NCBI RefSeq assembly: GCF_025628805.1
Contig: NZ_JAOTBG010000003.1
Location: 39,247-103,246, forward strand
Length of the DNA stretch: 64,000 nucleotides
Origin: Anaplasma capra
Lineage (GTDB): Bacteria; Pseudomonadota; Alphaproteobacteria; Rickettsiales; Anaplasmataceae
Direction of reading: 5' to 3'
A program made the translations under genes and the position numbers. Of the stretch, positions 47,337 through 57,604 are shown piece after piece; within the stretch, counting starts at the first letter, position 1, and each line of letters opens with the position of its first letter. The notes beneath the pieces were generated by a model. The model was not told the origin of the DNA. It worked only from the letters and a program-made list of their open reading frames with translations, and ran no database searches.

Positions 47337-47690
47337 TTACTCCTCACGCTCAGAAAAGGATACATTTCTGGTCTCACTGGGTAGCATGACGCGCAGACCG
47401 TCAAGCTCTTTGGTAACTACAATCTGACATCCAAGCCTAGATGTCTCAGTAAGACCAAATGCCAGATCAAGCATATCATTTTCTTCATCGGACAATGCGT
47501 TATGTGCCTCTACCTTGTCGTACCACTCCGGATCAACTATCAAGTGACACGTTGAACACGCCAACGAACCCTCACACGCGCCCTCTAAATCAACCTTGTT
47601 TCTATGTGCAAGAGTAAGAAGAGTTTCTCCCTCATGGGCTTCATACGTCTCCTCAACCCCATCCTGGGATACAAAAGTTACTGATGGCAT
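47337..47690 (-). CDS. fdx: ISC-type [2Fe-2S] ferredoxin
   Basis: 117 aa. Cluster ligands in GACEGSLACSTCHLI (Cys-x5-Cys-x2-Cys) and the last Cys in SRLGCQIV. ISC ferredoxin donates electrons for cluster assembly on IscU. It follows hscA by 25 bases, the standard hscB-hscA-fdx order. Its reductase is probably the FNR-type enzyme at 15616. Confidence 0.95.
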   Translation of the reverse strand: MPSVTFVSQDGVEETYEAHEGETLLTLAHRNKVDLEGACEGSLACSTCHLIVDPEWYDKVEAHNALSDEENDMLDLAFGLTETSRLGCQIVVTKELDGLRVMLPSETRNVSFSEREE

Positions 47691-47715
47691 TTAGAGACCC
47701 CCTAAATCGTAACCA

Positions 47716-49521
47716 TTACTCCTTTTCGTATAAAAAGTCATCTCTCCTTCCAAGCTCAACAAACCTTTCTCTAAACCTTTTGGTAAAGGCACGCATCTTT
47801 TCCGCATCTCCCTCATGCATCAACCCCCTAGCCTCAGACAACATATCATTAATGACCTGCATCTCAACCTCAGAAAATCTCTTATTGGCCAGCTCAGTCT
47901 CCAGCAGCTCTATTACACGCGCACATTCCAACTTTCTTGCGCTTAGATCTCTAAACGCCATATCTTCATCAAAGTGCTCTACGGAGCCAAGCACTTGTCG
48001 CTCTATATCAGCCTCTGTCACGCCCTCTAGTTGATGTACTTCTACACATCTTTCTGAGCCAGTGAGCTTGTCTTGCACTGAAACAACTAACAGGCCATCC
48101 ATATCAACTCTGAATTCCACTCCAATTCTAGCTTCACCTGCAGGTAGGGGCGGCACTTTAATATCAAATTTAGCCAAGGACCTATTCTCACTTACCACTT
48201 CTCGTTCTCCTTGACACACATGTATACTTATAGCAGTCTGACCGTCAGTATAAGTGGTAAATTCCTGCGCCACAAGCGCGGGCACTGGGGTGTTGCGCGG
48301 TATTATGGTTTCAACTACTCCTCCCATTACTTCAAGGGACAACGAAAGGGGCACAACATCTACCAACACCTTCCTACCCGTAGCACCTGGATTCGCGAGA
48401 TAATAAGCCTGAAGCGCAGCACCAATGACAACAGCTCTTTCTTGATCTATGCTGTCAAACACTCTCCCCGGAAAGATGGAATCCAGCGCAGCCTTTATAT
48501 TCGGGATTCTAGACGACCCACCTACAAGAATGACTCTTGAAATATCACGAAAGTTAAGACTGGCATCAGAAATCGTATTTTCCAAAATCCTCATGGTCTT
48601 GGAAATCACTCCATCCACAATATCAGAGAATTCAGAATGGGTTATGTCGCACTTGAAAACATCGCCACTTATCCTAAACTCAAAAGTGCCGTCATCACCC
48701 GAGCTAAGCGCTTCCTTAGCACGGCAAGCATCGACCATAAAATCCCTATCATCTGCAAAATCGCAGATCTTTGCGCGCTTACAACTCTCGTATTTTGCCA
48801 AGACCAACTCTGCGAGCAGCGCATCTATATCATCACCACCTAGGTAGGTATCCCCACCAGTGGCCAACACTTGAAATACCCCATCATGAAGTCTCAGAAC
48901 AGAGACATCAAACGTTCCACCTCCAAAATCGTATACGACACATGTCTCTGTATCACCTGTCTGTTCAAATTTATACGCAAGCGCTGAGGCAGTAGGCTCA
49001 TTAAGTAACCGCATCACCTCAATACCAGCCAGTCTCGCTGCTTTCCTAGTTGCTTTTCGCGCAGCCTCATCAAAATATGCCGGCACAGTAATAACGGCGC
49101 GCTTCACATCTTGACCGGTGGAACTCTTGACTAGTTCGGCAAGACACCTAAGCACTTCCGCAGCAACCTCAACCGGTGTCACTACTTTACACTCGTTGGC
49201 AGCCAGTGCCAGATTGCCGCTCACTTCTGTAATACGTGCACCGTAAAACGAACCTTCTACATCTCCAGCAAGCTTGCCCATGAGGCGCTTTGTAGAGCGT
49301 AAGGCACACCGGGAATCGGCGTCATGCCCTACTTTTACCTCCATATCACCAACATATTCAACGATTGAGGGAACTAAGGACCTACCACCGGGATCATCAA
49401 AAATCCTCACGGCTCCGTCCGGGCAGACAGTAGCTATTAGAGAGTTAGTGGTACCTAGGTCTATGCCAAACACGGAGCCCTGCTCCACTATAACCGGCTC
49501 GACTATATCTAGAAGTTGCAT
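47716..49521 (-). CDS. hscA: Fe-S assembly chaperone HscA (Hsp70 family)
   Basis: 601 aa. ATPase motifs: FGIDLGTTNSLIA at about 19-31, YDFGGGTFDVSVL near 190 and ILVGGSSRIPNI near 325. The substrate-binding domain follows and is shorter at the end than in DnaK, without an acidic tail. HscA binds the LPPVK motif of IscU (seen in this window's IscU) to help release the cluster. The ATG overlaps the hscB end by 13 bases. Confidence 0.95.
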   Translation of the reverse strand: MQLLDIVEPVIVEQGSVFGIDLGTTNSLIATVCPDGAVRIFDDPGGRSLVPSIVEYVGDMEVKVGHDADSRCALRSTKRLMGKLAGDVEGSFYGARITEVSGNLALAANECKVVTPVEVAAEVLRCLAELVKSSTGQDVKRAVITVPAYFDEAARKATRKAARLAGIEVMRLLNEPTASALAYKFEQTGDTETCVVYDFGGGTFDVSVLRLHDGVFQVLATGGDTYLGGDDIDALLAELVLAKYESCKRAKICDFADDRDFMVDACRAKEALSSGDDGTFEFRISGDVFKCDITHSEFSDIVDGVISKTMRILENTISDASLNFRDISRVILVGGSSRIPNIKAALDSIFPGRVFDSIDQERAVVIGAALQAYYLANPGATGRKVLVDVVPLSLSLEVMGGVVETIIPRNTPVPALVAQEFTTYTDGQTAISIHVCQGEREVVSENRSLAKFDIKVPPLPAGEARIGVEFRVDMDGLLVVSVQDKLTGSERCVEVHQLEGVTEADIERQVLGSVEHFDEDMAFRDLSARKLECARVIELLETELANKRFSEVEMQVINDMLSEARGLMHEGDAEKMRAFTKRFRERFVELGRRDDFLYEKE

Positions 49522-49958
49522 GCATCCCCGCTCTTATCTAGCTTTTTGAGGTATTTTAGCTTTTCAACCTGCAATGCAGCTTGATACATATCACTCTCTG
49601 CAAAAGACCTCTCCACGCGCTCCCAACATTTCGATATCTCCGACTTGATACCAGACTCTGGATCCTGAGAGTCAAACATTGTAAACACCTCTGATACGAG
49701 GCCACGACGATCTTCATCTTGCAATGTGGTACCACTGAGTTTCAAAATATACTCGGCCCGCGTCAACGGGGATTTTAGCGCCAGATAGGCCTCGTTTACC
49801 TTGGCGATATACCTGGCAGCAGAGTCCCTATCTGCAGGACTAGAAAAACAATCCGGATGCCTGCCACTATGTTCAGCTATATAATTCCTCTCCATGGCCT
49901 TAACATCAATAAAAAAACTGACTTCCAGACCAAGTAAAGAGAAATAATTCTCAGACAT
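49509..49958 (-). CDS. hscB: Fe-S assembly co-chaperone HscB
   Basis: 149 aa from ATG 49958 (MSENYFSLLGLEVSFFIDVK); the frame opens further to 50057 but that overlaps iscA. The J domain has the HPD motif in SGRHPDCF, and KVNEAYLALKSPLTRAEYIL follows. The C-terminal three-helix domain binds IscU. There is no N-terminal zinc finger. The start overlaps the iscA stop by 8 bases and its end overlaps hscA. Confidence 0.93.
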   Translation of the reverse strand: MSENYFSLLGLEVSFFIDVKAMERNYIAEHSGRHPDCFSSPADRDSAARYIAKVNEAYLALKSPLTRAEYILKLSGTTLQDEDRRGLVSEVFTMFDSQDPESGIKSEISKCWERVERSFAESDMYQAALQVEKLKYLKKLDKSGDACNF

Positions 49959-50340
49959 AGAAGCTATCTCCGCATCCGCATCTACCTTTTTCGTTTGGAT
50001 TCTTAAAGACAAAGCCTGACGAGAGCTTATCGCTGTAGTAATCAACCGTAGTTCCACAAATGAACATCATAGCCTTTGGCTCAATAAGTACAACGACCTT
50101 GAACTTACCAAAAACCCTCTCCATTCTTACCTCGAACGGCCTAGTATCATACGCGTACTCTATGTGGTACTTAAAACCGTAACATCCCTTCTGCTTGACC
50201 AGAATTCTAATCGCAACATTGTCCCCTTTGTTCATCAAGAGGGCTTTCATTCTATTCCAGGCCGCATTGGTAATGACAACAGGAGAGTCACCGCTACCAA
50301 CTTTTTCAGCATTTGATCCCACGGGAACCTCAAGACTCAT
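49951..50340 (-). CDS. iscA: A-type Fe-S carrier IscA
   Basis: 129 aa. The three ligand cysteines are in KGCYGFKYHIEY and the terminal GRCGCGDSF. The middle contains VLIEPKAMMFICGTTVDYY. A-type carriers deliver [4Fe-4S] clusters or iron to targets. The N-terminus has about 20 extra residues (MSLEVPVGSNAEKVGSGD) before the conserved core. Its start overlaps the iscU end by 11 bases. Confidence 0.93.
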   Translation of the reverse strand: MSLEVPVGSNAEKVGSGDSPVVITNAAWNRMKALLMNKGDNVAIRILVKQKGCYGFKYHIEYAYDTRPFEVRMERVFGKFKVVVLIEPKAMMFICGTTVDYYSDKLSSGFVFKNPNEKGRCGCGDSFYV

Positions 50341-50734
50341 TCCTATTCTCGGATGCGCGTTGCTTGCTCTTATAATCGTTTACTGCTGCCTTAACGGCAT
50401 CTTCAGCCAGTAAGGAACAGTGTATTTTCACTGGGGGCAAAGACAACTCCTTGGCCAAAACAGTATTCTTCAATAGGCACGCCTCTTCTATTGTCTTGCC
50501 TTTTATACGCTCCGTAGCAAGAGAACTCGCAGCAATCGCAGCACCACATCCAAACGTCTTAAACTTAGCATCAACTATCGTGCCGCTCTCATCCACCTTT
50601 ATCTGCAATTTCATTACATCACCGCAGCTTGGGGCCCCAACTAATCCGGTTCCTACGCTTAGATCGTCATTAGGCAAGGAACCGACATTTTGTGGATTCC
50701 TATAACGATCTAACACAGCATCACTATAACTCAT
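50330..50734 (-). CDS. iscU: Fe-S cluster scaffold IscU
   Basis: 134 aa from ATG 50734 (MSYSDAVLDRYRNPQNVGSL). The three conserved cysteines are in GAPSCGDVMKLQI, FGCGAAIAASS and KIHCSLLAEDA, and the HscA-binding LPPVK precedes the last one. It is the scaffold on which sulfur from IscS and iron are joined. It lies 8 bases after iscS. Confidence 0.96.
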   Translation of the reverse strand: MSYSDAVLDRYRNPQNVGSLPNDDLSVGTGLVGAPSCGDVMKLQIKVDESGTIVDAKFKTFGCGAAIAASSLATERIKGKTIEEACLLKNTVLAKELSLPPVKIHCSLLAEDAVKAAVNDYKSKQRASENRNES

Positions 50735-50742
50735 ACAACCTC

Positions 50743-51975
50743 CTATGCATCCCACTTTATAGTCTTCAAATCTATACCCTCTTGAACCATTTCCCAGAGA
50801 GGGCTAATCTCACGCAATTTTTGTACGCTACGCACCACCAAATCTGCAGCATACTCAACATCCTCAAGGGTGGTGAATCTGCCCATCCCAAATCTTATGG
50901 ATGAGTGCTCTAAATCGTGTTCTACATTCAGAGCGCGCAGCACGTAAGACGGCTCCAAAGAGGCGGACGTGCATGCAGAGCCTGAACTCACCGCAAGATC
51001 ATTTATAGCCATAATAATGGACTCTCCCTCTACGTAGGAGAAGCTCAAGTTCAGATTTCCAGGTATCCTCTGAGAATAGCTTCCATTCAGAACCACATGG
51101 GAAAGCCCCTTCGTAATTTTGTCATACAGCACATCCCGCAACTTGCGTATTCTCTCATTTTCAACTTCCATCTCCTCCACAGCTATTCTTGCTGCTTCAC
51201 CCAAACCCACGGCAAGCGGAGTCGGCACAGTACCGGACCTCATGCCGCGCTCCTGCCCCCCTCCACTAATTAGGGGAGTTAGGCGCACTCTTGGATTGCG
51301 GCGACGCACATACAACGCACCTATTCCCATAGGGCCGTATATCTTGTGCCCAGAGATACTTAGCAGATCTATATTCATACTATTGACGTCTATAGCTACT
51401 TTGCCAAGAGCCTGAGCCGCATCAGTGTGAAAAAACACATCTCTGCTTCTGCATATCTTACCTATTTCGCCTATGTGTTGAATTACCCCTATCTCGTTAT
51501 TCACCGTCATAACGGAGACGAGTATTGTATTGTCCTTTATTGCGTCTTTCAGGGTATCTATTGCCAAGATACCATCCTTCTGCACATCAAGATAGGTTAC
51601 CTCGAATCCTTCGGCTTCCAGAGAGCGACACGAATCCAGCACGCATTTATGCTCTGTTTTGAGAGTGATGATATGATTCCCCTTATTCTTGTAGAAGCGC
51701 GCAAGCCCCTTTATTGCTAAATTGTTGGACTCTGTCGCACCAGATGTAAATATGATCTCCTTTGGGTCAGCCCCAATGGACTTGGCCACCTGCTCCCTAG
51801 CAATCTCCATAGCAGATTCGGCTCTCCACCCAAAAGAATGGCTACGCGAATGCGGATTAGAAAATTGCCGAAAGTAGGGAATCATGACCTCAAGTACCCT
51901 ATCATCAACCCTCGTAGTGGATTGATAATCAAAAAATATAGGAGGCCGTACTCCATCTCCATTAGCTGATGTCAT
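50743..51975 (-). CDS. iscS: Cysteine desulfurase IscS
   Basis: 410 aa from ATG 51975, which has GGAGG 8 bases upstream; an ATG at 51981 is also possible. PLP motifs: [27 protein letters not shown], and the Schiff-base Lys in SISGHKIYG. The active-site Cys loop is [18 protein letters not shown], the IscS pattern. It supplies sulfur to IscU. It lies 20 bases after the IscR-desulfurase fusion, which encodes a second desulfurase. Confidence 0.96.
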   Translation of the reverse strand: MTSANGDGVRPPIFFDYQSTTRVDDRVLEVMIPYFRQFSNPHSRSHSFGWRAESAMEIAREQVAKSIGADPKEIIFTSGATESNNLAIKGLARFYKNKGNHIITLKTEHKCVLDSCRSLEAEGFEVTYLDVQKDGILAIDTLKDAIKDNTILVSVMTVNNEIGVIQHIGEIGKICRSRDVFFHTDAAQALGKVAIDVNSMNIDLLSISGHKIYGPMGIGALYVRRRNPRVRLTPLISGGGQERGMRSGTVPTPLAVGLGEAARIAVEEMEVENERIRKLRDVLYDKITKGLSHVVLNGSYSQRIPGNLNLSFSYVEGESIIMAINDLAVSSGSACTSASLEPSYVLRALNVEHDLEHSSIRFGMGRFTTLEDVEYAADLVVRSVQKLREISPLWEMVQEGIDLKTIKWDA

Positions 51976-51995
51976 TACCATAACCTCCAATACAA

Positions 51996-53552
51996 CTAAT
52001 TTATCGAATGAAAATTGCGATAGATCCCGTACCAACAATCAGCAATCTTGCAAATCTGATCGCCAGTTACATCAGGATCCAGGCTAATCCTAACTGCGTT
52101 TCTAGCATGCTCATCACTCGCTCCTATCGCAGATAACACGTGAGATGTGCCCATCTTCCCAGACGAACACGCAGACCCAGCACCTATCGCCACCTTTTGG
52201 CTATCAAAACCCATAACCTGTAACTCGTTACTCACGCCAGGCATGGAGACGCAAGTAGTGTTGGGCAATCTGTCTGCGTCGCGTCCAAAAATGATGCACT
52301 CGGGCACAAGCTCGCTCATCTTACTCTCAAGTAGGTCACGCATAGGCCTTACATTCGCCATCTTATGTACACAACTTTGTATGCCTTCTAAGGCTATGGA
52401 CAGGGAACATATCGCAGTCACATTCTCCGTGCCGGCACGCAACCCCTTTTCCTGCAACCCACCAAGTATCATCGGCTTCACCTCGACGCTTTTACCGTTG
52501 AAAAGCAGCGCACCAGCACCCGGAATTCCACCAACCTTATGCGAAGAAATAGTTACACAGTCCACACCAAGCTTTAGCACACTAACCGGGATCTTTCCAC
52601 AAGCCTGCACCGCATCAGTATGCACTATCGCTCCATACTTATGCGCAAGCTCTACAACCTCCCGGACAGGCTGTATGGTCCCTATCTCATTATTCGCCAT
52701 CATGACAGATACCAGTGCTCTTCTGCCGTCCAGGGCAATTAAAATATCCTCTAGAGCACCCATCGATATGACGCCTGAGCCGTCAACTGGAATTATTATC
52801 GGGTCAACAGCTGCGTTCATGACGGAAGGGTGCTCTACAGCCGAGATGATATGAGCACATCCAGGGTTGCTCCTGAATACCAGATTGTTTGCCTCAGTAC
52901 CAGAAGAGGTAAACACAACATCGTATCCAGAAGCGTCCAGCCCATTCACAACCACCCTGCGTGCGTCTTCTATAACCCCCCTAGCCTTCTGCCCCAACCC
53001 GTGCACGGAGGACGGATTGTAGAAACTTCCAAACAACAACGCATTGCCCAACTTATGCCGGACTCGTGCATTCACCGACGCAGTCGCATTGTAATCTGCA
53101 TATATATAGCAGTCATCACCGCTCACAACATTGAGATTGTCGTTAAATACATCCAGAATAGAAGTATTTTTCAGATAGTGCCTTACATACTTCTCTATGC
53201 CGTCCCACAAATTATGGCTGTTACACCTGACTCCAGGAGGTGACAGGCAACTCCCACGCCCTGCCTCGCACCTCACCATTTTTACCTTATCCCCTACAGA
53301 GTCTAGCAGTAAATCCAATGTTATACGTTCGGGTGGTGCCCCCAGAGCGTATCCACCACCTGGCCCTCTAACCGACTTAACAAGCCCCTTGCCCTTTAAG
53401 GAGGCTATCACTCTTTCCAAATAACCCTCAGAGAGAGACTGATTACCCGCTATGGAAGAGGCGCTCTTAGGTTTAGCCGTCTCAGAACAATCTTGATTCA
53501 GCAACCCCACCATGAACATTACAGCGTAGCGCAATCTCGTGGTCATCAGCAT
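51996..53552 (-). CDS. Fusion of IscR/Rrf2 regulator and cysteine desulfurase
   Basis: 518 aa from ATG 53552 (GAGG 6 bases upstream); the frame opens to 53690 but that part is hydrophobic and not family-like. Residues 1-75 are an Rrf2 winged helix ([41 protein letters not shown]). Three cysteines at about 95, 102 and 110 ([17 protein letters not shown]) fit IscR cluster ligands, with slightly wider spacing than in E. coli. From about 150 a NifS-like desulfurase follows: [22 protein letters not shown], the PLP Lys in SSHKVGG (about 339), and the Cys loop [10 protein letters not shown] (about 462). It may sense clusters and regulate the operon while also having desulfurase activity. Such Rrf2/aminotransferase V fusions are, to my knowledge, annotated in related Anaplasmataceae. 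Confidence 0.92.
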   Translation of the reverse strand: MLMTTRLRYAVMFMVGLLNQDCSETAKPKSASSIAGNQSLSEGYLERVIASLKGKGLVKSVRGPGGGYALGAPPERITLDLLLDSVGDKVKMVRCEAGRGSCLSPPGVRCNSHNLWDGIEKYVRHYLKNTSILDVFNDNLNVVSGDDCYIYADYNATASVNARVRHKLGNALLFGSFYNPSSVHGLGQKARGVIEDARRVVVNGLDASGYDVVFTSSGTEANNLVFRSNPGCAHIISAVEHPSVMNAAVDPIIIPVDGSGVISMGALEDILIALDGRRALVSVMMANNEIGTIQPVREVVELAHKYGAIVHTDAVQACGKIPVSVLKLGVDCVTISSHKVGGIPGAGALLFNGKSVEVKPMILGGLQEKGLRAGTENVTAICSLSIALEGIQSCVHKMANVRPMRDLLESKMSELVPECIIFGRDADRLPNTTCVSMPGVSNELQVMGFDSQKVAIGAGSACSSGKMGTSHVLSAIGASDEHARNAVRISLDPDVTGDQICKIADCWYGIYRNFHSIN

Positions 53553-53752
53553 GGGCAACCTCACAAAAGCGCGAACAGCGGCAAAAAGCAACAACCAAAA
53601 TCTAGCAAAACACAAAAAACCCTTGGTAAGAAGGAACTTTTTAGTTAGCATCTTCGTGGTGTACAGTGAATAGTTGATAATACACCCCATGTCAAGTAGG
53701 TTTTTCCTGCAGGGTGGCTGTGGCGGTATAGTAGGAGTCTGGGTAAGTTGGA

Positions 53753-54460
53753 ATGCGAGAGGTTTTTCTTAATGGGCCTGCAGGCAAGATAGAGGGCAGG
53801 TATACGGGAAGTAGGGATGTAGACGCCCCGTTGGTGCTGATACTGCACCCTCATCCGCAGTATGGTGGCAGCATGGATAATAAGATAGTTTACAATCTTT
53901 ACCGTGTGTTCGCTACAAATGGCTTTTCTGTCCTGCGAATAAATTTTCGTGGCATTGGCAAGTCAGCAGGGACTTTCGATAAAGGGATTGGAGAGCTTAG
54001 TGACGCCGCAGCGGCGGCAGATTGGCTACAAAACAACAGTCCGTCAGTCTCTTCATTCTGGGTTGCTGGCTTCTCCTTCGGCGCGTGGGTAGCCATGCAG
54101 CTGATGATGCGAAGACCAGAGGTTGATGGGTTCGTTGCGGTGTCCCCGCCGGCGAATAGGTATGATTTTTCGTTTCTTTCTCCCTGCCCCGTACCCGGCT
54201 TGATAATACAAGGAGATAATGACAGCATAGCTGAGGAAGCCTCTGTGTCCCAACTTGCGTCGAGGCTCAGCGCCTCTATCAAAAGCGAACATATGCAGTA
54301 TTACATCGTAGAAAAAGCGGACCATTTCTTCCGTGATCACATGAACCAGCTCAATGAGGTGGTTGACGCGTATATAAAGTCCAGAATGTCGTCAGTTGGA
54401 AAGACACAAGTGTTCGCCACTAAGAAGGTCAAAAGTAAGCGGCCTGCATACGCTGGGTAG
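53753..54460 (+). CDS. Alpha/beta hydrolase
   Basis: 235 aa. The core is LVLILHPHPQYGGSMDNKIV near 28-47, then LRINFRGIGKSAG, the nucleophile Ser in AGFSFGAW, the acid in IQGDNDSI, and the His in KADHFFRDH. The HPHP...GG block is typical of a widespread group of small hydrolases in alphaproteobacteria; the substrate is unknown. The last 20 residues are basic (KKVKSKRPAYAG). It is divergent from the ISC operon and separated from lysS by 300 bases. Confidence 0.85.
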   Translation: MREVFLNGPAGKIEGRYTGSRDVDAPLVLILHPHPQYGGSMDNKIVYNLYRVFATNGFSVLRINFRGIGKSAGTFDKGIGELSDAAAAADWLQNNSPSVSSFWVAGFSFGAWVAMQLMMRRPEVDGFVAVSPPANRYDFSFLSPCPVPGLIIQGDNDSIAEEASVSQLASRLSASIKSEHMQYYIVEKADHFFRDHMNQLNEVVDAYIKSRMSSVGKTQVFATKKVKSKRPAYAG

Positions 54461-54763
54461 CGTGCAAACTTAGGGACCGGCTCCCCGGGGACCCCTTGAG
54501 GTCAGTACGTCATGAGGTAGTGTCCCGCCATGGCAGTCTAGGTACCTCGCTCACCAACAGTTGGCTATTGTAACTCGGATCATCCACGGCAGCGCAGAGT
54601 GTTAGACGGGTTAGGTGCTTCTACAGACAAGTAAATTTTCCGTTTCTACGCTTAAGTAAGTAACCGTGGGTAACTTGCAATTTGTCACACTCGGCCATAG
54701 AAGTAGTAATTGAAGGCAAGGATTTTGTATTGTACAATCTTCAATGATCCCATTGGGAAAGCT
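54461..54763. other. Intergenic region before lysS
   Basis: About 300 bases without a supported gene. The start contains a GC-rich self-complementary run (ccggctccccggggacc, about 54477-54493) that may act in termination after the hydrolase gene. The 3' end contains the lysS promoter listed separately. Confidence 0.35.
54710..54738 (+). promoter_or_regulatory. Candidate sigma-70 promoter of lysS
   Basis: TTGAAG (54710-54715), a spacer of exactly 17 bases, and TACAAT (54733-54738). It lies 25 bases before the preferred ATG at 54764, which supports that start over the in-frame codon at 54710. Confidence 0.5.
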
Positions 54764-56314
54764 ATGGCGCACAATTCCTGGCCCTTCAGGGAAGCTGAAA
54801 GGATTCTGCAGACATTTGGTGAGGAGCGGGAGGTAATTTTTTCCGTTGGATATGGTCCTTCCGGGCTGCCTCACATAGGGACCTTCGGTGAGGTTGTGAG
54901 GACTGCGTTTGTCGCTAACGCTCTACGCACGATCTCTCCAAACACTTCAACTAGAATCCTGGCGTTCTCAGACGACATGGATGGGCTGCGTAAGGTACCC
55001 GAAAACATACCCCAGTACGATATGGTCGCAGAGTGCTTAGGAAAGCCCCTGACATCTATCCCTGACCCATTTGGCACCTGTCAGAGTTACGGACACCACA
55101 TGAATCATGTATTCTGTGAATTTTTGGATAGACTCGGGATCGAGTATGAATTCAAAAGTGCTACTGAGTGTTATAAATCCGGTGTATATGATGCTACGCT
55201 ATTGAGGCTACTCCAGAATTATGACAGGGTCACCGAGGTATTGCTCGCTACAGTAGGAGAGGAGCGCCAAAAAACCTATAGCCCCTTCTTACCTATATGC
55301 ACGAAAACATCCAGGGTGCTGCAGGTACCCATAGTGAAGGTGGACATTGCCGGTGGTACGGTGTTCTATGAGGATGATGAAGGAAATCTTGTTGAAACGC
55401 CAGTTACCGGCGGGAGATGTAAGCTGCAATGGAAAGCAGATTGGGGAATGAGATGGGCAGCGTTTGACGTGCGCTATGAAGCCCATGGAAAAGATCTGAC
55501 TCCTTCTGCAAGACCATCTTCGGAAGTGTGTAAGATTTTGGGTAAGACCCCTCCTGTCCTGTTTACATACGAGCTTTTCCTAGATAGGGAGGGTAAGAAA
55601 ATCTCAAAATCCAAAGGCAATGGTTTCTCTGTGGAAGAGTGGCTGGCTTGTGCCCCATATGAAAGTTTGGCACTGTACATGTTCCAAAACCCGGGAAGGG
55701 CTAAGCGCCTGTATTTTGATATAGTACCAAAATTTGTTGATGACTATCTATCCTTAGTTCAGGAGTATAACAACGCCCCCAGCGTTGATAATCCCGTTTG
55801 GCACATACACAGTGGAAAAGTGCCAAAGATTGAGTTGTGCGAATTAACATTCTGCCTCCTGATAAATATAGCATCTGCGTGTAACGCGGAGGATGATGAG
55901 ATGTTATGGAAACTCATTAGACAGTACAGGGGGGATATAGACACAGAAGCCGATATGGTAACGCTTGGCAAGTTAGTAAGTCACGCCATAGCCTACTGCC
56001 ACATGTTCGTGATTCCAAATAGATCATACAGGATCCCGAACGAAGATGAGCGCATTATGTTTTTAGACCTGGCAGACACCTTGGCTAAAGCTCAAGATAA
56101 TGACTCTTTTAACGAGATACAAAATCTCGTTTTTGCTGTTGGTAAGAAATACTTTCCACCAAATAACCTAAGAGAGTGGTTTAAAATGCTGTATGAGGTG
56201 TTATTAGGACAAAGCGATGGACCGAGATTTGGATCATTTGTGAAACTTTACGGGGTAAGCAACACAGTAGAGCTGATCAGAAAGGCCGTGTCCGCAGCGG
56301 GGGGTAGTAATTGA
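54764..56314 (+). CDS. lysS: Lysyl-tRNA synthetase, class I
   Basis: 516 aa from ATG 54764 (MAHNSWPFREAERILQTFG). HIGH-type motif in GPSGLPHIGTFGE and KMSKS-type motif KISKSKGNGF, so this is the class I LysRS, first known from archaea and found in alphaproteobacteria, not the common class II enzyme. DDMDGLRKVPEN is also typical. It charges tRNA-Lys. The enzyme differs in its sensitivity to lysine analogues from class II. Confidence 0.95.
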   Translation: MAHNSWPFREAERILQTFGEEREVIFSVGYGPSGLPHIGTFGEVVRTAFVANALRTISPNTSTRILAFSDDMDGLRKVPENIPQYDMVAECLGKPLTSIPDPFGTCQSYGHHMNHVFCEFLDRLGIEYEFKSATECYKSGVYDATLLRLLQNYDRVTEVLLATVGEERQKTYSPFLPICTKTSRVLQVPIVKVDIAGGTVFYEDDEGNLVETPVTGGRCKLQWKADWGMRWAAFDVRYEAHGKDLTPSARPSSEVCKILGKTPPVLFTYELFLDREGKKISKSKGNGFSVEEWLACAPYESLALYMFQNPGRAKRLYFDIVPKFVDDYLSLVQEYNNAPSVDNPVWHIHSGKVPKIELCELTFCLLINIASACNAEDDEMLWKLIRQYRGDIDTEADMVTLGKLVSHAIAYCHMFVIPNRSYRIPNEDERIMFLDLADTLAKAQDNDSFNEIQNLVFAVGKKYFPPNNLREWFKMLYEVLLGQSDGPRFGSFVKLYGVSNTVELIRKAVSAAGGSN

Positions 56315-56361
56315 CAGCGTCAAATGGTGTGCTATCCTTGGCATGTTTTCCGGAGTCTTAA

Positions 56362-56796
56362 ATGTTGAGGTTTTTGGTACTGTGTTGCGCTATGCTGTCC
56401 CTGGGCGGCTGCTGGTCTTTTACCCAATATAACGGATACCCGGCCACAGGAGTACAGTTCTGGAATGAAGTTAAGGTAGGCACAAAAAAGAGTGAGGTTG
56501 TAAAACTTTTGGGATCTCCCGTAATCGTCGATGACAAGGGCACCTGGCTGTACCCCTCTTGTGAGGTCCGCGGGGTTGTGGCATCTGTGATCAGAAAGTA
56601 TAGCTGCGCTGTTCTTAAAGTATCTTTCGAGGAAGGTGGTAACAAAGTGTCTGGTGTCGAACGGATTGCAACACCTATGAGGCGCCTACCGCGGATAGAA
56701 AGCACTAGCACACCCATTACCGGAGTAAATGACGGAGCTTGGCGTAAGATCGGGAATATGTTGAACAAGCTTTCTCTTAGGAGCAAGACGGAGTAG
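56362..56796 (+). CDS. bamE: BamE/SmpA-like outer-membrane lipoprotein
   Basis: 144 aa. Signal with lipobox: MLRFLVLCCAMLSLGGC, Cys at residue 17. The mature part carries the SmpA/OmlA core: VKVGTKKSEVVKLLGSPVIV, then GTWLYPSC and VLKVSFEEGG. BamE is an accessory lipoprotein of the beta-barrel assembly machine at the inner face of the outer membrane. The last 45 residues extend past the family core. It converges with truA. Confidence 0.82.
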   Translation: MLRFLVLCCAMLSLGGCWSFTQYNGYPATGVQFWNEVKVGTKKSEVVKLLGSPVIVDDKGTWLYPSCEVRGVVASVIRKYSCAVLKVSFEEGGNKVSGVERIATPMRRLPRIESTSTPITGVNDGAWRKIGNMLNKLSLRSKTE

Positions 56797-56863
56797 CAGT
56801 GTAACATCTCGGAGGGCTATCCTTGCTTTGTCCCACGCTCATCCCCAGAGCCGCAGCCGGTCC

Positions 56864-57604
56864 CTAGTATTCTACCAGTGTTAAGTACAATCCATAAGGG
56901 GGTGCGGTAACCCCAGCCACTGCCCTGTTTCTACTCTCCAGCACCTCCAAAATGTGGGAAGGCGCGGATGTGCCGTTGCCACACCTAACAAGCGTACCCA
57001 CGATTATTCTGACCTGCTTGTGTAAAAAAGAGAGCGCGGAAACATGGACGAGTATGTTACTTCCTTCTCTAACACATTCAATTCTATCTATCGTTCTAAT
57101 GGAAGACTTCGATTGACATTCCTTGGAACGAAAGCTGGCAAAATCCTTTTTTCCAATCATGTAACTTGCAGCTTCGTTCATATCGGATACATTTAACTTC
57201 ATGGGTATGTGCCACATGCGCAGGCGATCTAAGCACAAAGGCGCATCCCTATTTGCGATCTTATAGGTATAATGTCTCTTCTTGGCGGAGAATCTCGAGT
57301 GGAAGCCCTGCTCAGCTTTTTCTAGCGAGAGAATTGAAACCATATCCGAGCGTAAATAGTGGTTGAGCGCATTCATGATGACATAATCCTGCAGCGAAGT
57401 GTTAAGATCAAAATGAATCACCTGACCAAGTGCGTGAACGCCTGCATCAGTCCTGCCAGCAGCGAAGACTGTTACAGACTGCTGTGAAAGGCTGTATATT
57501 GCAGCCTCTATAGACTCTTGTACTGACTTCCCAGCCACTCCCTTCTGGCGCTGCCATCCTATAAAAGCAGTGCCGTCATACTCCACGACAGCCCGGTATC
57601 TCAT
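56864..57604 (-). CDS. truA: tRNA pseudouridine(38-40) synthase
   Basis: 246 aa. Begins [20 protein letters not shown]. Catalytic Asp in [19 protein letters not shown]. Later blocks [10 protein letters not shown] and [14 protein letters not shown]. It isomerises U38-U40 in the anticodon arm of many tRNAs. Its ATG overlaps the pyrB stop by 4 bases. Confidence 0.96.
   Translation of the reverse strand: MRYRAVVEYDGTAFIGWQRQKGVAGKSVQESIEAAIYSLSQQSVTVFAAGRTDAGVHALGQVIHFDLNTSLQDYVIMNALNHYLRSDMVSILSLEKAEQGFHSRFSAKKRHYTYKIANRDAPLCLDRLRMWHIPMKLNVSDMNEAASYMIGKKDFASFRSKECQSKSSIRTIDRIECVREGSNILVHVSALSFLHKQVRIIVGTLVRCGNGTSAPSHILEVLESRNRAVAGVTAPPYGLYLTLVEY

Noticed and set aside
52147..52854. Plus-strand frame of 235 codons opposite the desulfurase half of the fusion
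   Set aside because: The minus-strand frame has all desulfurase motifs; the plus frame has none.
54477..54493. GC-rich self-complementary run after the hydrolase gene considered as a terminator
   Set aside because: Short, without a T-run; mentioned in the gap entry but not called.
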